From Candidatus Villigracilis adiacens (lineage in GTDB: Bacteria > Chloroflexota > Anaerolineae > Anaerolineales > Villigracilaceae): DNA of 64,000 nucleotides. Below are positions 25,181 through 33,768 of the stretch, piece by piece. The stretch covers positions 1 to 64,000 of the forward strand of contig JADJBU010000005.1 in assembly GCA_016703605.1 (NCBI GenBank), in the 5' to 3' direction. The notes below the pieces were generated by a model. That model saw only the letters and a list, made by a program, of their open reading frames with translations. It did not search any database and was not told the origin of the DNA. Position numbers and translations under genes: made by a program. Position 1 is the stretch's first letter. Each line of letters begins with the position of its first letter.

Positions 25181-26062
25181 TTAATCGTACAAATCAGTCA
25201 GCGCCTCGCGCGGACCCGGAAACTGGAACTCGTACCCGGACTCGAGCAATCGTTTTGGGCGCGCGAACCTGCCCTCGAGGATGGTGACGCTCATTTCGCC
25301 CAACACGCTCCGCAGAATCGGATCAGGGACGGGGAACCAGTGCGGACGACGCATCACCCGCGCAAGTTCTTCGGTGAACTCTTGCAGCGGGGTCTGCGCG
25401 GGCGCGACCAGGTTGTACGGACCGCGCGCACTTTCATCCGTCATCAAATGGCGGACCGCGCCCACCCAATCCTTGATATGGATCCAGGGAAATGCCTGCC
25501 TGCCCGAGCCGATGCGCCCGCCGACGAAAAATTTAACCGGCAGAGACATCAACTTCATAATCGGGTTGTCTTTCGCCAGCACAACCGATGTCCGCAGGAC
25601 GAGTCGCCGGACGTTCAACTCTTCGAGCGGCTTGGTGGCATCCTCCCATTTGACCGTCAGCTGCGCAAGGAAATCGCTGCCGGGCGGCGTGGATTCGTCG
25701 GCAGGCTCACCCTGCAAGCCATAATGATTGATGCCGGAAAATTGCACAAAAAGGCCTGGGCGGCGATCCGCCTCCCGAATGGCTTGAGTCAGCGCAAGCC
25801 CGGGAAAGACCCGCGAATCTTCGAAGGATTTTTTTCGGGGGGCGGTCCAGGGCCAGGAGGAAAGACTCTCTCCCGCCAGGTGAATCACCACATCCATCTC
25901 ATTGACGAGGCTCCCCCATCCGTTCGTGGCGCGCCCGTCCCACTTTACAATTCCGGGCGCATCGCGGCGCGAGAGAATGCGGACTCGATGCCCGTCCGCG
26001 ATTAGCGATTTTTTTAGGGCGGTCCCGAGAAGCCCCGAACCGCCTGCGATCAGTATTTGCAT
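25181..26062 (-). CDS. TIGR01777-family epimerase-like protein (SDR39U1)
   Basis: Protein of 293 aa. The N-terminal nucleotide site ILIAGGSGLLGTALKKSL, the Asn-less MDVVIHLAGESLSS, then QFSGINHYG and DDFL-like PGSDFLAQLTVKWE, and the C-terminal GQAFPWIHIKDWVGAVRHL and LLESGYEFQFPGPREAL give the family pattern. Members resemble sugar epimerases, but their reaction is not established; some are linked to cell division (YfcH) or heme. It is divergent from the HNH gene. Confidence 0.85.
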   Translation of the reverse strand: MQILIAGGSGLLGTALKKSLIADGHRVRILSRRDAPGIVKWDGRATNGWGSLVNEMDVVIHLAGESLSSWPWTAPRKKSFEDSRVFPGLALTQAIREADRRPGLFVQFSGINHYGLQGEPADESTPPGSDFLAQLTVKWEDATKPLEELNVRRLVLRTSVVLAKDNPIMKLMSLPVKFFVGGRIGSGRQAFPWIHIKDWVGAVRHLMTDESARGPYNLVAPAQTPLQEFTEELARVMRRPHWFPVPDPILRSVLGEMSVTILEGRFARPKRLLESGYEFQFPGPREALTDLYD

Positions 26063-26095
26063 AGGCGTTCCTGTAATGATACTCCAACGCGCTCG

Positions 26096-26125
26096 TTTAC
26101 CGGATTATCGTTCTGGATGTATAAT
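26096..26125 (+). promoter_or_regulatory. Promoter of the HNH gene
   Basis: TTTACC (26096-26101), 18 bp, TATAAT (26120-26125). A direct repeat GATTATCGG/GATTATCGT flanks the -10 (26103 and 26132). The gene starts at 26146. Confidence 0.55.
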
Positions 26126-26145
26126 CACGCAGATTATCGGACTTT

Positions 26146-26649
26146 ATGAACGAACCCGTACTGGTGCTCAATGCGAATTTTGAGCCGATCCACGTTTGCA
26201 CGACTCGACGGGCAGTGACTTTGATCCTTGCGGGTAAAGCCGGTATGATCGCGAACGGACGCGGGCACATCCGCACCATTTCACATCTCATCCCCCGTCC
26301 ATCGGTCATACGGTTGGAATCGCAGATTCATCGTCCGCGCCCGCGCGTCAAATTAACGCGCCGCGAGGTCTTCCGGCGTGACAATTATACCTGCCAGTAT
26401 TGCGGGAAACACGAAGGCAGCCTGACGATTGACCATGTCATCCCGCGGCACATGGGCGGCAGGCATATCTGGACAAACCTGGTAACGGCCTGCTCCTCAT
26501 GCAATCACCGCAAAGGCGGGCGAAAGGTGGAGGAGGCGCACATGAAACTTCTGCACATCCCCAAGGAACCGCCCGCCGACGCATCCTACATCTTTGGCAG
26601 GCATCTCCCGGATAACCGGGAGTGGGAACCCTATGTAAACGGCTGGTAA
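26146..26649 (+). CDS. HNH endonuclease
   Basis: Protein of 167 aa. Residues 71-127 form an HNH/McrA-like nuclease domain: C83-x2-C86, then D96-H97 (LTIDHVIPRHMGG), N111 (TNLVTACSSCNHRKG) and C116-x2-C119, so a zinc knuckle and the metal-binding His are intact. The N-terminal 65 residues (PVLVLNANFEPIHVCTTRRA) are the usual leader of this widespread HNH family. The exact role is not known; it is a single housekeeping-type gene, not near a methylase or a defence island. Confidence 0.9.
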   Translation: MNEPVLVLNANFEPIHVCTTRRAVTLILAGKAGMIANGRGHIRTISHLIPRPSVIRLESQIHRPRPRVKLTRREVFRRDNYTCQYCGKHEGSLTIDHVIPRHMGGRHIWTNLVTACSSCNHRKGGRKVEEAHMKLLHIPKEPPADASYIFGRHLPDNREWEPYVNGW

Positions 26650-26650
26650 C

Positions 26651-26681
26651 AAAATCCCCCTCACGCGGGGGGATTTTTTAT
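26651..26681 (+). terminator. Rho-independent terminator of the HNH gene
   Basis: ATCCCCC-TCACGC-GGGGGGAT hairpin followed by TTTTT, with an A-run before it. Confidence 0.9.
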
Positions 26682-26683
26682 TT

Positions 26684-26823
26684 ACCAGCTCACCTTACGC
26701 GAATTAATTATTTCTACATGAAACGCCCTTCGACCGCGCTCCTCAACGTTCGCTCGTCGCTCCGCTCAGGGCGGATGCTCTTCCGCGCGTAGTCGAAGGG
26801 CAAGTGCGTAAGGTGGGTTACCA
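26684..26823. repeat. Inverted-repeat element with CACCTTACGC ends (copy A)
   Basis: CACCTTACGC at 26691-26700 and GCGTAAGGTG at 26806-26815 form termini, extended by TTACCAG-like outer arms (26682-26688; 26818-26824). Inside, CGCCCTTCGAC pairs with GTCGAAGGGC. A second element with the same ends is at 50473-50552. Confidence 0.65.
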
Positions 26824-26868
26824 GTTTGCCTTAGTAACCTGACGTTACACAGTGCGTCGCGACGATTT

Positions 26869-27624
26869 TCAAAACTCGAGGGTCATAAAGTCCTTTGCAA
26901 GTTCGATCTCTCCCTGATACTTTGTCGCAGCCTCCGCAACCGGGTCGCCTTTTGCAAACCTGCCGGTGGGATAGTGGATCAAATAAAGCCGCCCGGCTTC
27001 GGCTTTGGCGGCGGTCTCGCCTGCCTGCGCGGCAGACGAATGTCCCGCTTCAGCGCCGGTCGCTTCGTGGATGAGGACATCAACGCCCGCGCTTAAACGC
27101 ACCACCTCGTCGCAGGGTTCGGTATCGCAGGAATACGCCATCGTCCTGCCGCTGGGCGGAAATTCCACCCGCAAACCGATGTTGGGAATCATATGATGCA
27201 CGGGCGAGGCGTGAATGCTGAAATCCGGGCAGTCCAGCACGGCGGTCATTTCGCGGGAAGGCAGGCGGTGAAAAACAACGGGAAAAAATTCGGGCCACTC
27301 CGACCAGTTGTAAAAGCCCATCATACCTTCCACGCGGTCGAGTGTGTAATGCAGCCCGTAGATGTTGAGCGGTTTTTTGCGCCCCATCAGCCACATATCC
27401 ATGAGCAGAAGCGGCACACCGGAAACATGATCGGGATGAAAATGCGTGAGGATGATATCGGTCAACTCGTTGAAATCCAGCCCGGCTTGCTCGAGGCGTA
27501 GGATCGGGTTGCTGACCGAATCCACCAGCACGGTGCGTTCGCTCCCTACAATGACCATATGCGTGTTCTCGCTCTCCCGTGTCGGGATCGCGTTCGACGC
27601 CCCAAGAATGATGACCTTCGCCAT
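26869..27624 (-). CDS. Metallo-beta-lactamase-fold hydrolase (RNase Z/ElaC-like)
   Basis: Protein of 251 aa. Metal site ILTHFHPDH (His61, His63, Asp65, His66) with later His at VHHMIPNIG, CDT and LIHEATGAEAGHSS, as in RNase Z-like proteins, including the HEAT motif; a final LIHYPTG completes the set. RNase Z trims tRNA 3' ends, but many relatives are other hydrolases and the exosite typical of RNase Z is not evident, so the substrate is open. It is downstream of the ABC permease gene on the same strand, 55 bp away. Confidence 0.85.
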   Translation of the reverse strand: MAKVIILGASNAIPTRESENTHMVIVGSERTVLVDSVSNPILRLEQAGLDFNELTDIILTHFHPDHVSGVPLLLMDMWLMGRKKPLNIYGLHYTLDRVEGMMGFYNWSEWPEFFPVVFHRLPSREMTAVLDCPDFSIHASPVHHMIPNIGLRVEFPPSGRTMAYSCDTEPCDEVVRLSAGVDVLIHEATGAEAGHSSAAQAGETAAKAEAGRLYLIHYPTGRFAKGDPVAEAATKYQGEIELAKDFMTLEF

Positions 27625-27679
27625 GGGTCAAATCTTAACCCAATTTTCCCGGATTGTTAACGGATTCGAGCAAGCCCGG

Positions 27680-29116
27680 TCACAAACCTCCCATGACCCT
27701 CGCCAAAATCTCCGGGGTGACGTAGGCTTCGATCAGCGCGGCAACCGCCAAAAGCGGCACCACCAAGCCGGCGAATATCTTCGCCCAGTCTGCCAGCATT
27801 TCAACCATCACTTCGCCCATCGACTTGCCCGTTTGCGGGGTGACCAGCACCGCCCCAATATAAAGCACCACCGCGCTCCCAAGCATCAGCGCCGGGAGTT
27901 CGAAAACCCCATGCGGCAGAATGCCCGCCAGAAATATCGGCAGGGGGGCAATGCCGAGCAGCTCCAGCAGGGCGTACACCCCGCCGATCAACGCAATGTT
28001 CAACATATAGATCATGACGCCCAGCACGCTAAAGGACGTCAGCCCGGCGAGGAAAATGACCACCATCGAACGTGTGTTGTTCATAAAAAGAAAGGAGGCG
28101 CTGAAATGTTCGCGCATACTCGCAAGATCGGGCAGCTCCCCGATACTCTCCTCAATCTTGGCAAGGTCTTTTTCAGACGCCCTCGAAATGGTTTCCGAGG
28201 CGTTATCCATCGTCCAGGAATAACTCAACCACGCGCTCACGCCGGCAAGCGCCACAATCACCATCAACGCCGGCAACACCCTCCGCAAAGAATCCCCGAC
28301 CTTGAGGCTGTACCATTCGCCCAAGGTGGCGGCATCCCCTTTGAAATTCCTCCAAAACGCGCCCAGAAACCATCGCAGGTTGAGCGTGTCGATCTCGCGC
28401 CCCAGCAGGTATTCGCGTTCGAAATGCGCAATGCCGACCCGAATCAACAACAAAGACATGATGACCACCCCGGCAATTGCCAGCCAGAGAATCGTCTCGT
28501 TGCCCCAAAACAAAACAACCGCCTCACCCTGCATCAGAATCGCCACCGGAATCACGATGAAGGAAGCCAGCAGGTTCGCCGCCTTCACCGAAGTGGACTG
28601 GACCGAAATCACAATCGCCGCGCTGACCATCAACACCGCATGGGCGGTCGTCAGCAGCATCAACTGAAGCATCACCAGCCCGTCGGGAAATACCAGCCCC
28701 TGGCGATGGATCATCCACAGGTACAAACCAATCGAGGTGTAACTCGCAGTCAACGGCGTCACCGTGCCGACGAGCATTTTGCCAAAATACAACTGCCAGT
28801 CGTCGAACGGCGCGGTCAACAACGGCTCAATCGTGCCGCGCTCCTTCTCGCCCACAAAAGACTCCAGCGCCACCACCAGCGAAACCGTGATCGGGAAAAA
28901 CCCGATGATCATGATCGAGATCGGCACGAGCCGGTCCAGCACAAGATTGGCATTGTACTGGTTCAAAAAATCGACAGTCTCCCGCGCAAACTCGTTCATC
29001 AGAAACGGAAAGAGAAGCGTCAGGATCATCATCGGCAACAGCACGCGCCAATCGCGGACCTGGTCGCGCAATTCGCGCCCCGCCACAAGCCATACCGGTC
29101 GAAGTTTATTGAGCAT
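27680..29116 (-). CDS. ABC-2 type permease fused to a SpoIIM-like domain
   Basis: Protein of 478 aa. The first part is a NatB-like ABC-2 permease: N-terminal cytoplasmic LVAGRELRDQVRDWR, a TM helix, the periplasmic loop, then VALESFVGEKERGTIEPLLTAP (typical coupling region) and further helices. The last ~170 residues match the SpoIIM (DUF95) family: SFLFMNNTRSMVVIFLAGLT, IYMLNIALIGGVYALL and ILPHGVFELPALMLGSAV, with the conserved Glu of HGxxELPA. It overlaps the ATPase gene by 11 bp, so they are one exporter. Substrate unknown. Confidence 0.88.
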   Translation of the reverse strand: MLNKLRPVWLVAGRELRDQVRDWRVLLPMMILTLLFPFLMNEFARETVDFLNQYNANLVLDRLVPISIMIIGFFPITVSLVVALESFVGEKERGTIEPLLTAPFDDWQLYFGKMLVGTVTPLTASYTSIGLYLWMIHRQGLVFPDGLVMLQLMLLTTAHAVLMVSAAIVISVQSTSVKAANLLASFIVIPVAILMQGEAVVLFWGNETILWLAIAGVVIMSLLLIRVGIAHFEREYLLGREIDTLNLRWFLGAFWRNFKGDAATLGEWYSLKVGDSLRRVLPALMVIVALAGVSAWLSYSWTMDNASETISRASEKDLAKIEESIGELPDLASMREHFSASFLFMNNTRSMVVIFLAGLTSFSVLGVMIYMLNIALIGGVYALLELLGIAPLPIFLAGILPHGVFELPALMLGSAVVLYIGAVLVTPQTGKSMGEVMVEMLADWAKIFAGLVVPLLAVAALIEAYVTPEILARVMGGL

Positions 29117-30041
29117 AGTCTTTACCTCTCGCCGCCGCCATCACCTTCAAATACACCTGTTCGAGCGTCCGCGCCTCTTCATGGAACGACAAAACCGGAG
29201 CAGACTCCTCCGCCAGTTTTTTCATCAAGAGCGGATTGGAAACCCCCGGCGCCTCCACCCGGACCTTGAAACTGGTCGCTGTTTTCTCGAGCATTTCCAT
29301 CCCCCCAGGCAATTCAAATCCATCCGCGTTCCATTCCCGCGCAAATTGAGCAACATACTCAGGCGCGCCAAAAACCTCCCGCTTGAGTTCTTCGAGGCTT
29401 CCCTGGATCAGAATACGCCCGCGATAAATGATTGCAATCTTATCCGCCAGCAATTCCACCTCGGTCAGGTTGTGCGAGCAAAGCATGATCGTGCGCCGGG
29501 CAGACTTCAAACGCGCGATCTCATCCCGCACCAGCCGCGCGGATTCCGGGTCCATGGCGGAAGTGGGTTCGTCGAGGAGCAACACGCCGGGGTCGTGCAT
29601 CAAAGCCCGCGCGAGCGCAAGTTTTTGACGCATTCCCTTCGAGTATTCTCCGATGCGCCGCTTCGAAGCTTCCGCCAGCCCAAAATATTCCAGCAGATTC
29701 TCCAGCCGCGCCTTCCGCCCCGACGGTGAAAGACCATAGACCTGCCCGAAGAAATCCATATACTCCACGGCGGTCATGCGCATGTACAAGCCGTGATGCT
29801 CCGTCAACACCCCCACCGAGGCGCGGACGTCGTGTCCATTCTTCGTCACATCGAATCCTGCCACCCGGGCAGAGCCGCGCGTCGGCTGCAACAGGGCGGT
29901 CAACATGCGCACGGTGGTCGTCTTCCCCGCGCCGTTCTGCCCCAACAGCGCCAATATCTGCCCCGACTGAACCGAAAGATCGACTCCTTCGACAGCCATA
30001 AAATCGTGAAATTGTTTACTCAGGTCTTTTGTTTCGATCAT
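29106..30041 (-). CDS. ABC transporter ATP-binding protein
   Basis: Protein of 311 aa. Walker A GQNGAGKTTT, a signature of the LSKGM type (GEYSKGMRQKLALARAL), Walker B VLLLDEPTSAMDPESA and a switch His (SHNLTEVE). This is an ABC-2 family (ABCA/NatA-like) nucleotide-binding subunit. It overlaps its permease by 11 bp. The C-terminal 80 residues are an extra regulatory region. Exports an unknown substrate, possibly Na+ or an antimicrobial. Confidence 0.93.
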   Translation of the reverse strand: MIETKDLSKQFHDFMAVEGVDLSVQSGQILALLGQNGAGKTTTVRMLTALLQPTRGSARVAGFDVTKNGHDVRASVGVLTEHHGLYMRMTAVEYMDFFGQVYGLSPSGRKARLENLLEYFGLAEASKRRIGEYSKGMRQKLALARALMHDPGVLLLDEPTSAMDPESARLVRDEIARLKSARRTIMLCSHNLTEVELLADKIAIIYRGRILIQGSLEELKREVFGAPEYVAQFAREWNADGFELPGGMEMLEKTATSFKVRVEAPGVSNPLLMKKLAEESAPVLSFHEEARTLEQVYLKVMAAARGKDYAQ

Positions 30042-30115
30042 CGGATTTATCCTTTACTCTGAACCGATTGCTTTCATTTTATTCCCCCGCTTCAAACGAG
30101 ACCCTCTCAACCGCC

Positions 30116-30913
30116 TTACAAAACCCGGACAAGCCGCCTGCGGACCAAAATCACCGCACATGCCGCGAACAAGACCGTAAAAAAGACCTGGTTTGCGTTT
30201 ACCCCGCCGATAAGGGCGGAATCCAAGCGTAAAAATTCGAGGAAAAAGCGAATGACCGAATACCCGCCAAGGTAGGCAAGGAAAAGTTCGCCGGGTTTCA
30301 AGCGTTCCGCCATTCTGCCCCGCGAAAACCAGAGAAGGATGGCCGCAAGCGCAAACACGGGAATTGCCTCGTAGGCAAACAGGGGATGATAAAACTCCGC
30401 CTGCTCAAATCCTGCCAGGCGATTCTCCACGGGAATGAAAATGGCCCACGGCAGGATGGCTGGCAAGCCGTGCAGTTCATGATTGAAATAATTCCCGATC
30501 CGCCCGATGGCGTGGGCGACGGCAAGACCCGGGGCAAGGATATCCGCCACGTCCCAAAACGGCAATTCATCCTTGCGGCAGACCACCCAGAGGGCAATCG
30601 TCCCGCCGAGGATTGCGCCGGGAACGCCGAAACCGCCGATCCAGAAGGAAAGAATATCCAGCGGATGGGAGAGATAATGCCGGGTTGTCAGACCAAGTTG
30701 AACAGAGGAAAGAGGCGGGGTCAGCACATGCCAGAGCCGGGAGCCGATCCATCCCCAGACTAGAAGCGGCATGAAAAGATAATAAACGACGTCCGCATCA
30801 CGATACCGCCGCCGGGCTTCGAGGGCGGCGATCAACGCGCCGACGGAAACGCCCAGGGCAACCAGAAGTCCGTTCCAGCGCAGGAACAGCGGACCGAGCG
30901 AAACGCCATCCAT
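30116..30913 (-). CDS. lgt: Prolipoprotein diacylglyceryl transferase
   Basis: Protein of 265 aa, polytopic membrane enzyme that transfers diacylglycerol from phosphatidylglycerol to the lipobox Cys. The signature HAIGRIGNYFNHELHG (G-R-x-G-N-x-x-N) is intact, and the surrounding LAPGLAVAHAIGR and a C-terminal YSVIRFFLEFLRLD with the conserved Arg fit the family. It shares one base with the CDP-alcohol transferase gene upstream, so translation is coupled. It acts with the two lspA genes at 44-45 kb. Confidence 0.92.
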   Translation of the reverse strand: MDGVSLGPLFLRWNGLLVALGVSVGALIAALEARRRYRDADVVYYLFMPLLVWGWIGSRLWHVLTPPLSSVQLGLTTRHYLSHPLDILSFWIGGFGVPGAILGGTIALWVVCRKDELPFWDVADILAPGLAVAHAIGRIGNYFNHELHGLPAILPWAIFIPVENRLAGFEQAEFYHPLFAYEAIPVFALAAILLWFSRGRMAERLKPGELFLAYLGGYSVIRFFLEFLRLDSALIGGVNANQVFFTVLFAACAVILVRRRLVRVL

Positions 30914-31536
30914 CAGGCGTTCGGTTCCTTCGATTGCCTGATCCGTTCACGCCCCTGCGCGCGGACGTGCAGAATGCGTTGATAGGCGGTAATGTTCGCC
31001 AACACTGCGATGACAACAACAGCAATAAAAGGCTGGTTAAAAACAAGCAGCGGAATCAAGACGATATAGCGCTCGAGCCGTGTGAGGATGCCGACCTTTG
31101 CGGTAAAACCAAGCCCTTCGGCGCGGGCTTTGACGTAGGAAACCAGCACAGACCCCGCCGCCGCGAGAAAGGATACGATCACACCGGGATAATCGTTCTG
31201 GGTTAGAAAAAAATATAAAATTCCGCCGAATGTGACCAACTCCGCGTAACGGTCACTGACGGAATCGACAAAGGCTCCGAAATCGCTCGGCTCGCCGCGC
31301 AAACGCGCCATAGTGCCGTCGAAGGCGTCCACCAGTACCGAAGCAAGCAAAATGAACGCGCCGGTCGTCATCCTTCCCTGCGAGAGGACGTAGGCGCCAA
31401 TCGTGGTGCCAGCCAGCCCCAACAGGGTGATGGTGTTTGGGGTTAAACCCAGCCGGTTCAGGAACGCGCCGATGGGGTCGAGAATCCCTTTGAAGATGAT
31501 CCTTGCTTTGTCTGAAAAGGTTTGTTTTGTTTTCAT
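30913..31536 (-). CDS. CDP-alcohol phosphatidyltransferase
   Basis: Protein of 207 aa, integral membrane phospholipid synthase. The catalytic CDP-alcohol motif is DGTMARLRGEPSDFGAFVDSVSDR, that is D-G-x2-A-R-x8-G-x3-D-x3-D, with all Asp present. The length and N-terminus (IGAFLNRLGLTPNTITLLGL) suggest the phosphatidylinositol-phosphate or archaetidyl-type branch; the alcohol is not predictable. Coupled to lgt. Confidence 0.92.
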   Translation of the reverse strand: MKTKQTFSDKARIIFKGILDPIGAFLNRLGLTPNTITLLGLAGTTIGAYVLSQGRMTTGAFILLASVLVDAFDGTMARLRGEPSDFGAFVDSVSDRYAELVTFGGILYFFLTQNDYPGVIVSFLAAAGSVLVSYVKARAEGLGFTAKVGILTRLERYIVLIPLLVFNQPFIAVVVIAVLANITAYQRILHVRAQGRERIRQSKEPNA

Positions 31537-31545
31537 AGGCTAAGG

Positions 31546-31571
31546 GTAGTACCGACTTAAGTCGGTACTAC
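31546..31571. repeat. Perfect 26-bp palindrome
   Basis: GTAGTACCGAC-TTAA-GTCGGTACTAC, followed by a partial direct copy (TTCGGTACTAC). It lies between ftsK and the CDP-alcohol gene, probably a small dispersed repeat, though it could act as an mRNA hairpin. Confidence 0.7.
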
Positions 31572-31587
31572 GTTCGGTACTACATGT

Positions 31588-33765
31588 TTACGATTTCTCA
31601 TCCAGGTCTTCTTCGCTGATCAATACTTCGCGTTCCTTGCCGCCGCCCTGAGAGGGGCCGACCACGCCCATTGCCTCCAACTGGTCGAGCAGGCGCGCCG
31701 CGCGCGGATAGCCGATGCGCAGCCTGCGCTGGAGCATGGAGGCGGATGCCCTCTGCTGCTGGCGGACGATGGAGATCGCCTGTTCCACCAAACCGTCGTC
31801 TTCATCTTCATCGGGTTCCTTGAGGAGGGTCTCCCAGGGCGGAACGTCTTCGGCTTGGAGGTCGGAATTCTTTTGCCAGTGCGAGAGCAGGCGTTCGATC
31901 TCCATGTCGGTGATCATCACGCCCTGTGCGCGGACGGGGTTGCCAACCTCGGGGTTGAGGAAAAGCATGTCGCCGCGCCCAAGCAGGGACTCTGCGCCGG
32001 TGTAGTCAAGGATGACGCGGCTGTCTACGCTGGATGCCACAGCAAAGGCAAGCCGCGCCGGGAAGTTGGCTTTGATGAGACCCGTGACCACATCCGTAGA
32101 CGGGCGCTGGGTGGCAACCACAAGATGAATGCCGGTGGCGCGAGCCATCTGCGCGAGACGGACGAGGTTATGCTCGGTCTGGTCCGGGGCAGACATCATC
32201 AGGTCGGCGAGTTCATCGATCAAAACGACAATGCGCGGCAGCGACTGTCCATCTGCCGAGCGCGATACTTTTTTGTTATAGGAATTCAAATCGCGGGCGT
32301 GCATGGCTTCGAGCAGGCGGTAGCGGTGTTCCATTTCCACCACCACCCAGCGCAGCACGCCGAGGATGCGGTCGAGATTGGTTTCGACCTTGCCATAAAG
32401 ATGGGGCAAGCCGTTGAAGCGGATCAATTCGACCATCTTCGAGTCGATCATGACCATGCGCAGTTCTTCGGGTGTGTTGTTCATGGCAAGGCAGGCTGCA
32501 ATGGATGTGATACAGACCGATTTGCCCGAACCGGTGGAACCGGCGATCAACAGGTGCGGCATACGTGACAGGTCTGCCATGAGCGGATGGCCGGAAACAT
32601 CGCGTCCGAGGGCAACGGTCAACGGCGCGCCGACCTTGTAGAAATCGTCGGCTTCCATCAGGGTGCGCAGGCGCACGATCGTTGTGTTCGTATTTGGAAC
32701 TTCGATTCCAACGTAGGGTTTCCCCGGCACTGGCGCTTCAATGCGCAGGCGCTGGGCGGATAACGCCAGGGCGAGGTCTTTTTCAAGGGAGGCGATCTGC
32801 GCGACGCGCACCTTCATCTGCTGGGCGTCCTCTTCTTCGTTGCCCTTTTTGATGAAGCCAGGCTGGACTGCAAACTGCGTCACCGACGGACCGACCCGGT
32901 ATCCGATCACTGTGGCAGGGATGCCGAATTCGGAGAGGGTCTTCATGATCAGACCCGCCGTTTGGTTGATGGTGCGTTCATCGGCGCGGACGGCTGTATC
33001 GCCAAGCAGGATGTTGAGCGGGGGTAAATCTTCGCCGCGCGGGGGCAGTTTGGCTGCTTTTTCCTGCTTCTTCTCCGCGGCTTTAAGTTGGGTGCGGAAT
33101 TCAGGCGGGAGGGGCTGGGTCTTTTTCCTGGGCGTGGGCGGCTTGACCTGCGCTTCGGGTTCCTTCTGCTGTTCCGGCGTTGGCGTTGAAATGATCACCG
33201 GTGCCTGATCGCCTGCGATGTTTGCCAGCCAGGTTTCGAGACGCACCCAAAGCCCGAAACCGGTTGCAACGGCAAGCATCCACAGCAGGAATAAAACGGA
33301 TGTGCCTGCGAATTTCCCCATGTACTGCCAGAGAAGGCGCACAATGCCCCAGCCGAGTCGCCCGCCATCCAGGCCGGATTCAGCCCGGAAGAGGTCATTG
33401 CCCCGGGCAGCGGCAAACAAGCCCAGGGTGAGGAGAGAGGCGAGTTCAAGGGCGAGAATCCGCCCCCAGCGCAGGGAAGTTTGTTCGCGTTGGAGAAGGA
33501 AGAATCCCAGGTATCCAATTCCGATCAGGATCAGGGCGCTTCCCCATCCAAACCAGGTGCGCAGGATGGATGCAATCAACCCAAGCAGCGCGCCGTCTGT
33601 CCATTCCCAAAGCGCGAAAAACATCATGAGCGCAAAGGCGACCAGGGCCACCCCGGCGGCGTCGCGCAGAAAATGCCCGAATTGCGTGTTGAAACGGGCG
33701 AGGCGTTCAAGCCAGTCGCTGCGCGGGGTAAGTTCCTCCTGCTGGAATCGGCGCGGTTCCGGCAT
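31588..33765 (-). CDS. ftsK: FtsK/SpoIIIE-family DNA translocase
   Basis: Protein of 725 aa, shorter than E. coli FtsK but typical for SpoIIIE/Chloroflexi forms. The N-terminal ~190 residues have four TM helices, then a Pro/Gln/Lys-rich linker. The motor has a mid-protein alpha domain (GIPATVIGYRVGPSVTQFAV), Walker A AGSTGSGKS and Walker B VVLIDELADLM, with QMARATGIHLVVATQRPS. The C-terminal winged-helix gamma domain (RRLRIGYPRAARLLDQLEAMGVV) reads the polar DNA motif. It pumps chromosome termini during division. Confidence 0.95.
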   Translation of the reverse strand: MPEPRRFQQEELTPRSDWLERLARFNTQFGHFLRDAAGVALVAFALMMFFALWEWTDGALLGLIASILRTWFGWGSALILIGIGYLGFFLLQREQTSLRWGRILALELASLLTLGLFAAARGNDLFRAESGLDGGRLGWGIVRLLWQYMGKFAGTSVLFLLWMLAVATGFGLWVRLETWLANIAGDQAPVIISTPTPEQQKEPEAQVKPPTPRKKTQPLPPEFRTQLKAAEKKQEKAAKLPPRGEDLPPLNILLGDTAVRADERTINQTAGLIMKTLSEFGIPATVIGYRVGPSVTQFAVQPGFIKKGNEEEDAQQMKVRVAQIASLEKDLALALSAQRLRIEAPVPGKPYVGIEVPNTNTTIVRLRTLMEADDFYKVGAPLTVALGRDVSGHPLMADLSRMPHLLIAGSTGSGKSVCITSIAACLAMNNTPEELRMVMIDSKMVELIRFNGLPHLYGKVETNLDRILGVLRWVVVEMEHRYRLLEAMHARDLNSYNKKVSRSADGQSLPRIVVLIDELADLMMSAPDQTEHNLVRLAQMARATGIHLVVATQRPSTDVVTGLIKANFPARLAFAVASSVDSRVILDYTGAESLLGRGDMLFLNPEVGNPVRAQGVMITDMEIERLLSHWQKNSDLQAEDVPPWETLLKEPDEDEDDGLVEQAISIVRQQQRASASMLQRRLRIGYPRAARLLDQLEAMGVVGPSQGGGKEREVLISEEDLDEKS

Positions 33766-33768
33766 CGC

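Noticed and set aside
27446..29269. 607-aa open frame on the plus strand
   Set aside because: It is an antisense shadow of the ABC permease; composition is His/Arg/Gln-rich with no domain pattern.
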